This document shows positions 4,695 through 7,255 of a DNA stretch of 7,255 bases, in pieces. The stretch lies in NCBI GenBank assembly GCA_018817545.1, contig JAHITL010000035.1, positions 1-7,255 on the forward strand, in the 5' to 3' direction. Positions within the stretch are counted from its first letter, which is position 1, and every line of letters starts with the position of its first letter. This DNA is from Patescibacteria group bacterium. GTDB lineage: Bacteria > Patescibacteriota > Patescibacteriia > Patescibacteriales > GWC2-42-12. Below the pieces are notes generated by a model that saw nothing but the letters and a program-made list of their open reading frames with translations, did not search any database and had not been told where the DNA came from. The translations under genes and the position numbers were made by a program.

Positions 4695-6281
4695 CTAAAA
4701 TCGTAAACTTTTATTTAAATCCATAATTGCTTCAAATTCAGAAACTGTTAAATAATCTTCTTCTTTCTTTTTTCTTTCCTCTATTATAACATTAATCGGT
4801 TTGTTAGCACTAATACCAGATTGTCCCATATTTAAGTATAATTTATTTACAAAACTGGAGCGCCAAGCTTTAATTCCATCCAAACGTTTTGTATAACTTT
4901 CTTCTTCTAATAAATTAATTTTCCCTTTAATTTTTTCTGTAGCTTTTTCTGCGTCCGATCCTAAACGTCGAAAATTTACAAGATCAAGATACTTTAATTC
5001 ATCAATAGGGCTCATAACACGAGGCACAAATTTAATATCTTCTATTCTAATTTTATTAGCTGACTCTGCCTGAGATGTTATAATTGTACGCTGGGATAAA
5101 TTAATATTTTTTGGAATAGCCTCTTGTTTTAATTCTTTTATCATTGCTATTTGACGTAAGGCTGGATGTTGCTGTGCCTCTTTGACTGCCTTGATAGGTT
5201 CAATAAACTTTTTTGTAGGCAATAATGAAGATAATGACATTTCTTTAACTGGCTCAGCTGACTTAACTGTTTCAATTTTTGCAGGAACAAGCGGAGCAAG
5301 CTCATGAGTAGTATCTATTTTTTTAAATACATTTTCTTTTTCTAATTCTTTTATTGGTGCCTCGTCATTAACTTTTTTTTGTTTTACTAATGCTGTTAAA
5401 TCATATTCAAAATCACGAACCCCGATATTTTTAAGACTAGCCATAACATCTTTTTTAATTTCCGCTGTTTCAATTTTAATCAAAGGTTTTATTTTTTGCT
5501 CTTGCGTAGAATTTTTTAAATTACTATCAACAATAAATAAAACCTGATCAGCCAAATCCTCCTCAAAACTTAAACCACCAGTTTCAAATGACTTAATTAA
5601 CGCCTGCTTAGTTTCAATTCTACTTCTAATACCACGCAAATAAGTTTTTAAAAATTGTTTAAATCTTTCAGATAAAGCTTCTGAACTAAAATTAATTTTT
5701 ACTTGACTAATTATCTGATCAAGCAAATATTCTTCTGGCAAAGCTTTATTTGAATAATTACTGATTTCTTTTGCAAGCTCTCTTACTTCATTTTCATCAT
5801 CAGACGAAAAAAAGAAATTAGTGCCTTTAACCAATACTTCTTTAACTTCTGGTAATGGGCTAGAAATTTCTCCATCACCAGCATATTTTACAAAAGGTTG
5901 TTCAGTTTTTTTAGCATCTTGATTTTGATTAATCTCCCCTTGATAAAGGGGGCTAGGAGGATTGGACTGAAAAGGATTAGAGGCGCTAGAAATATTTTTT
6001 TCCGACGAAACTAAATCCAAATAACTAGTTAAATCATTTAATATTTCTATTTGCAAAGTCTTGACAAGTTTTTGAGCATTAATTAATCCCAAAGAAACAG
6101 CTAAATTATTTTCTAAATCTCTTAAAGTAATTTCTTTAATTATTATTTTTATAATAAAAACAGCCAATTTTACCCCATATTCTTTTTCTAATTTGGTAAT
6201 TTTAGCAAGAACAACTGGTGAAGAAATTTTTTGTTTCGCTTCAACAGATAATTTATCAAATTTTTCTAAATAATCCAACAT
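4695..6281 (-). CDS. Uncharacterised multi-region helical protein (Patescibacteria type)
   Basis: I do not recognise a named family for this 528-residue protein. There is no signal peptide or clear membrane helix, although 40-51 is very hydrophobic. Visible regions are: an N-terminal helical domain (about 4-88) resembling that of the next gene upstream; a low-complexity N/Q/S/P linker (about 92-125) containing SNPPSPLYQGEI, encoded by a G+C-rich palindrome; a helical region (about 160-300) with YLRGIRSRIETKQALIKSFETGGLSFEEDLA (215-245), a pattern I remember from unnamed Parcubacteria proteins; a charged, proline-containing stretch (about 300-400); and a compact C-terminal region (about 410-528) with SPIDELKYLDLVNFRRL and ending YLTVSEFEAIMDLNKSLRF. 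The well-formed ends suggest an intact gene with a TAG stop. Its place before the PrgI gene suggests co-transcription with the secretion genes, but an 82-base hairpin-bearing spacer separates them. Function is unknown. Confidence 0.88.
   Translation of the reverse strand: MLDYLEKFDKLSVEAKQKISSPVVLAKITKLEKEYGVKLAVFIIKIIIKEITLRDLENNLAVSLGLINAQKLVKTLQIEILNDLTSYLDLVSSEKNISSASNPFQSNPPSPLYQGEINQNQDAKKTEQPFVKYAGDGEISSPLPEVKEVLVKGTNFFFSSDDENEVRELAKEISNYSNKALPEEYLLDQIISQVKINFSSEALSERFKQFLKTYLRGIRSRIETKQALIKSFETGGLSFEEDLADQVLFIVDSNLKNSTQEQKIKPLIKIETAEIKKDVMASLKNIGVRDFEYDLTALVKQKKVNDEAPIKELEKENVFKKIDTTHELAPLVPAKIETVKSAEPVKEMSLSSLLPTKKFIEPIKAVKEAQQHPALRQIAMIKELKQEAIPKNINLSQRTIITSQAESANKIRIEDIKFVPRVMSPIDELKYLDLVNFRRLGSDAEKATEKIKGKINLLEEESYTKRLDGIKAWRSSFVNKLYLNMGQSGISANKPINVIIEERKKKEEDYLTVSEFEAIMDLNKSLRF
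5931..5964. repeat. G+C-rich palindromic repeat-like element inside a coding region
   Basis: Bases 5936-5941 and 5946-5951 form CCCCTT/AAGGGG with a GATA loop. The block continues to GGCTAGGAGGATT, with AATC at its left end and GATT at its right end. The local G+C is much higher than the surrounding sequence. It resembles the dispersed palindromes in many bacterial genomes that read as 'PP(S/T)PPYQGG'-like peptides when translated; here the peptide is NPPSPLYQGEI (residues about 107-117). It keeps the frame and sits in a low-complexity linker. That it belongs to a dispersed repeat family is from memory and has not been tested. Confidence 0.55.
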
Positions 6282-6332
6282 TTTATTTTATTAAATCGAT
6301 TAATATTATTTATACAGAAATTGCCGAATTAC

Positions 6333-7253
6333 CTAAGTACCCAATTTGTCCAGCTCCTCCTCAATAGCTTTTCTTTCTAAACTACTAACAGGATATTGAA
6401 TCGCTTTTTTAATTAAATCATCTACCTCATTTTTTTTTGCTATTTGCGCAGAATTTTCATTTATTTCTGATTTTATTTCTTTTTCTTCAACTTCATCTAT
6501 TGGTATTATTTCCCAACCCTCGCCAGTATCTGTTGGCATACTTTCTGGAAAAAATTTTATATTACGATATAACAATAATAATTTTTTTAATAACTCTTTT
6601 TCTTTAGTTTCTAATTTTTTAGCATTGTCTGAATTAATTAAATATTCTGCTAAAACCAAATTATTAAACATCTGACTCCCATTTTTCTTAATAAAATCTT
6701 TTAACCAATTTCCAATACTCGGCGAATGTGGCTTACCATCAAAAATAAATTCTTTATGAGTTAGTTTTTCTTGATTAATATAAAGCGCATTTTCAAGTTC
6801 TTTTTTAAAATTAAAATCATTAGCTAAAATATAAAAAAACCTTGCATTAACAGCTTTGATAATAATAAAATGATTATTTAATTCATTAACTAATCCTTGT
6901 TTAAATATTTCTTCAGCAACATTTTTTTCTTCCAACAGTAAAAACTGTTTATCAGGATCTGAATTCAAAAAATTTAATCTCCTAACAATCGGATTAAAAA
7001 TAAGTTCATCTAAATCTTTTTTAATTTCTTCAGCAATTTCCTTTTCTAATTCAAATTCTCTTTTTAAATAATTAATAATTTCCTCACCTTTTAATTCATC
7101 AACGGCAACAAAAATAATAAGCGAGCTTAAATCGATTTTATATTTTTCCTCTATTTTTCTAACTTTCCCCATAAACATATTACTTCCAAATTCTAATTGG
7201 ACTATAGGAGGAAAATTATTAAATTTTTCTATTGCTTCTTCAATATAAATCAT
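6333..7253 (-). CDS. Uncharacterised helical protein (Patescibacteria type)
   Basis: This 306-residue, lysine/glutamate-rich soluble protein belongs to no family I can name. Its N-terminal domain (about 8-90), with KVRKIEEKYKIDLSSLI and a closing DLDELIFNPIVRRL, aligns without gaps to residues 5-66 of the downstream 528-residue protein, with 15 identities in 62 positions. A middle region (about 100-165) is of unknown type. A recognisable block SIGNWLKDFIKKNG (179-192) followed by AEYLINSDNAKKLETKEKELLKKLL (202-226) resembles a segment I remember from unnamed Parcubacteria proteins. The tail (about 240-306) is acidic then helical. The start ATG (7253-7251) lies two bases from the window edge, so an upstream start or fusion cannot be excluded, but the N-terminus matches the paralogue's start well. 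It has a TAG stop and 51 bases separate it from the next gene; that is the only gene-to-gene spacer here without a heptad array. Confidence 0.85.
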   Translation of the reverse strand: MIYIEEAIEKFNNFPPIVQLEFGSNMFMGKVRKIEEKYKIDLSSLIIFVAVDELKGEEIINYLKREFELEKEIAEEIKKDLDELIFNPIVRRLNFLNSDPDKQFLLLEEKNVAEEIFKQGLVNELNNHFIIIKAVNARFFYILANDFNFKKELENALYINQEKLTHKEFIFDGKPHSPSIGNWLKDFIKKNGSQMFNNLVLAEYLINSDNAKKLETKEKELLKKLLLLYRNIKFFPESMPTDTGEGWEIIPIDEVEEKEIKSEINENSAQIAKKNEVDDLIKKAIQYPVSSLERKAIEEELDKLGT

Positions 7254-7255
7254 AT

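Noticed and set aside
6282..6332. Near-palindrome ATTAAATCGATTAAT as an operator
   Set aside because: It is short, A/T-rich and imperfect, and nothing else supports a binding site.
388..7253. Alternative genetic code with UGA as glycine, as in some Patescibacteria
   Set aside because: All genes are full length under the standard bacterial code, with ordinary GGN glycine codons. Stops are TAA or TAG, but the absence of TGA among seven stops is weak evidence in AT-rich DNA.
1..7255. tRNA, rRNA or riboswitch genes
   Set aside because: No stretch shows a cloverleaf, conserved rRNA sequence or riboswitch core. Coding regions and short repeat-filled spacers account for almost the whole window.

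Overview
The window is AT-rich, and every gene I can support lies on the minus strand. It looks like a chromosomal segment of a Patescibacteria/CPR bacterium, probably of the Parcubacteria type. Three things point there: the particular combination of a PrgI-family protein, a stand-alone TraC-like N-terminal protein and a VirB4 ATPase; two long helical proteins of a kind I know only from such genomes; and starts without Shine-Dalgarno sequences. This assignment rests on protein resemblance from memory and not on a search.

In transcription order (right to left) the layout is: an uncharacterised helical protein (6333-7253); a longer uncharacterised protein whose N-terminal domain resembles it (4695-6281); a PrgI-family two-helix membrane protein (4172-4612); a small four-helix-bundle (S23/IVP-type) protein (3783-4130); a TraC-like VirB4 N-terminal-domain protein (3046-3723); a full-length VirB4-type ATPase (1079-2968); a single-pass membrane protein with a possible VirB8/NTF2-like outer domain (388-1002); and the 5' part of comF (1 to about 336), cut by the window edge. 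The PrgI, TraC-N, VirB4 and VirB8-like proteins would form the inner-membrane motor of a minimal type IV secretion-like apparatus. Its direction (conjugation, secretion or DNA uptake) cannot be read from this window. The neighbouring comF makes a DNA-uptake role worth testing.

The most unusual structure is in the spacers. Five of the six complete gene-to-gene spacers, plus the comF/388-1002 junction, carry tandem repeats of exactly 7 bp, although the unit differs: TAATTRT, AATTTTT or AATTAGG. Almost every unit contains TAA or TAG, and 7 leaves remainder 1 when divided by 3, so about three units put stops in all frames. One A/T-type version occurs three times, and two of the copies form a perfect 29-bp inverted repeat around the four-helix-bundle gene. 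That gene looks like a small passenger inserted into a conserved PrgI/TraC-N/VirB4 order. A G+C-rich palindrome is embedded in frame in the 528-residue protein, and the start of comF is obscured by a heptad array and a terminator-like hairpin.
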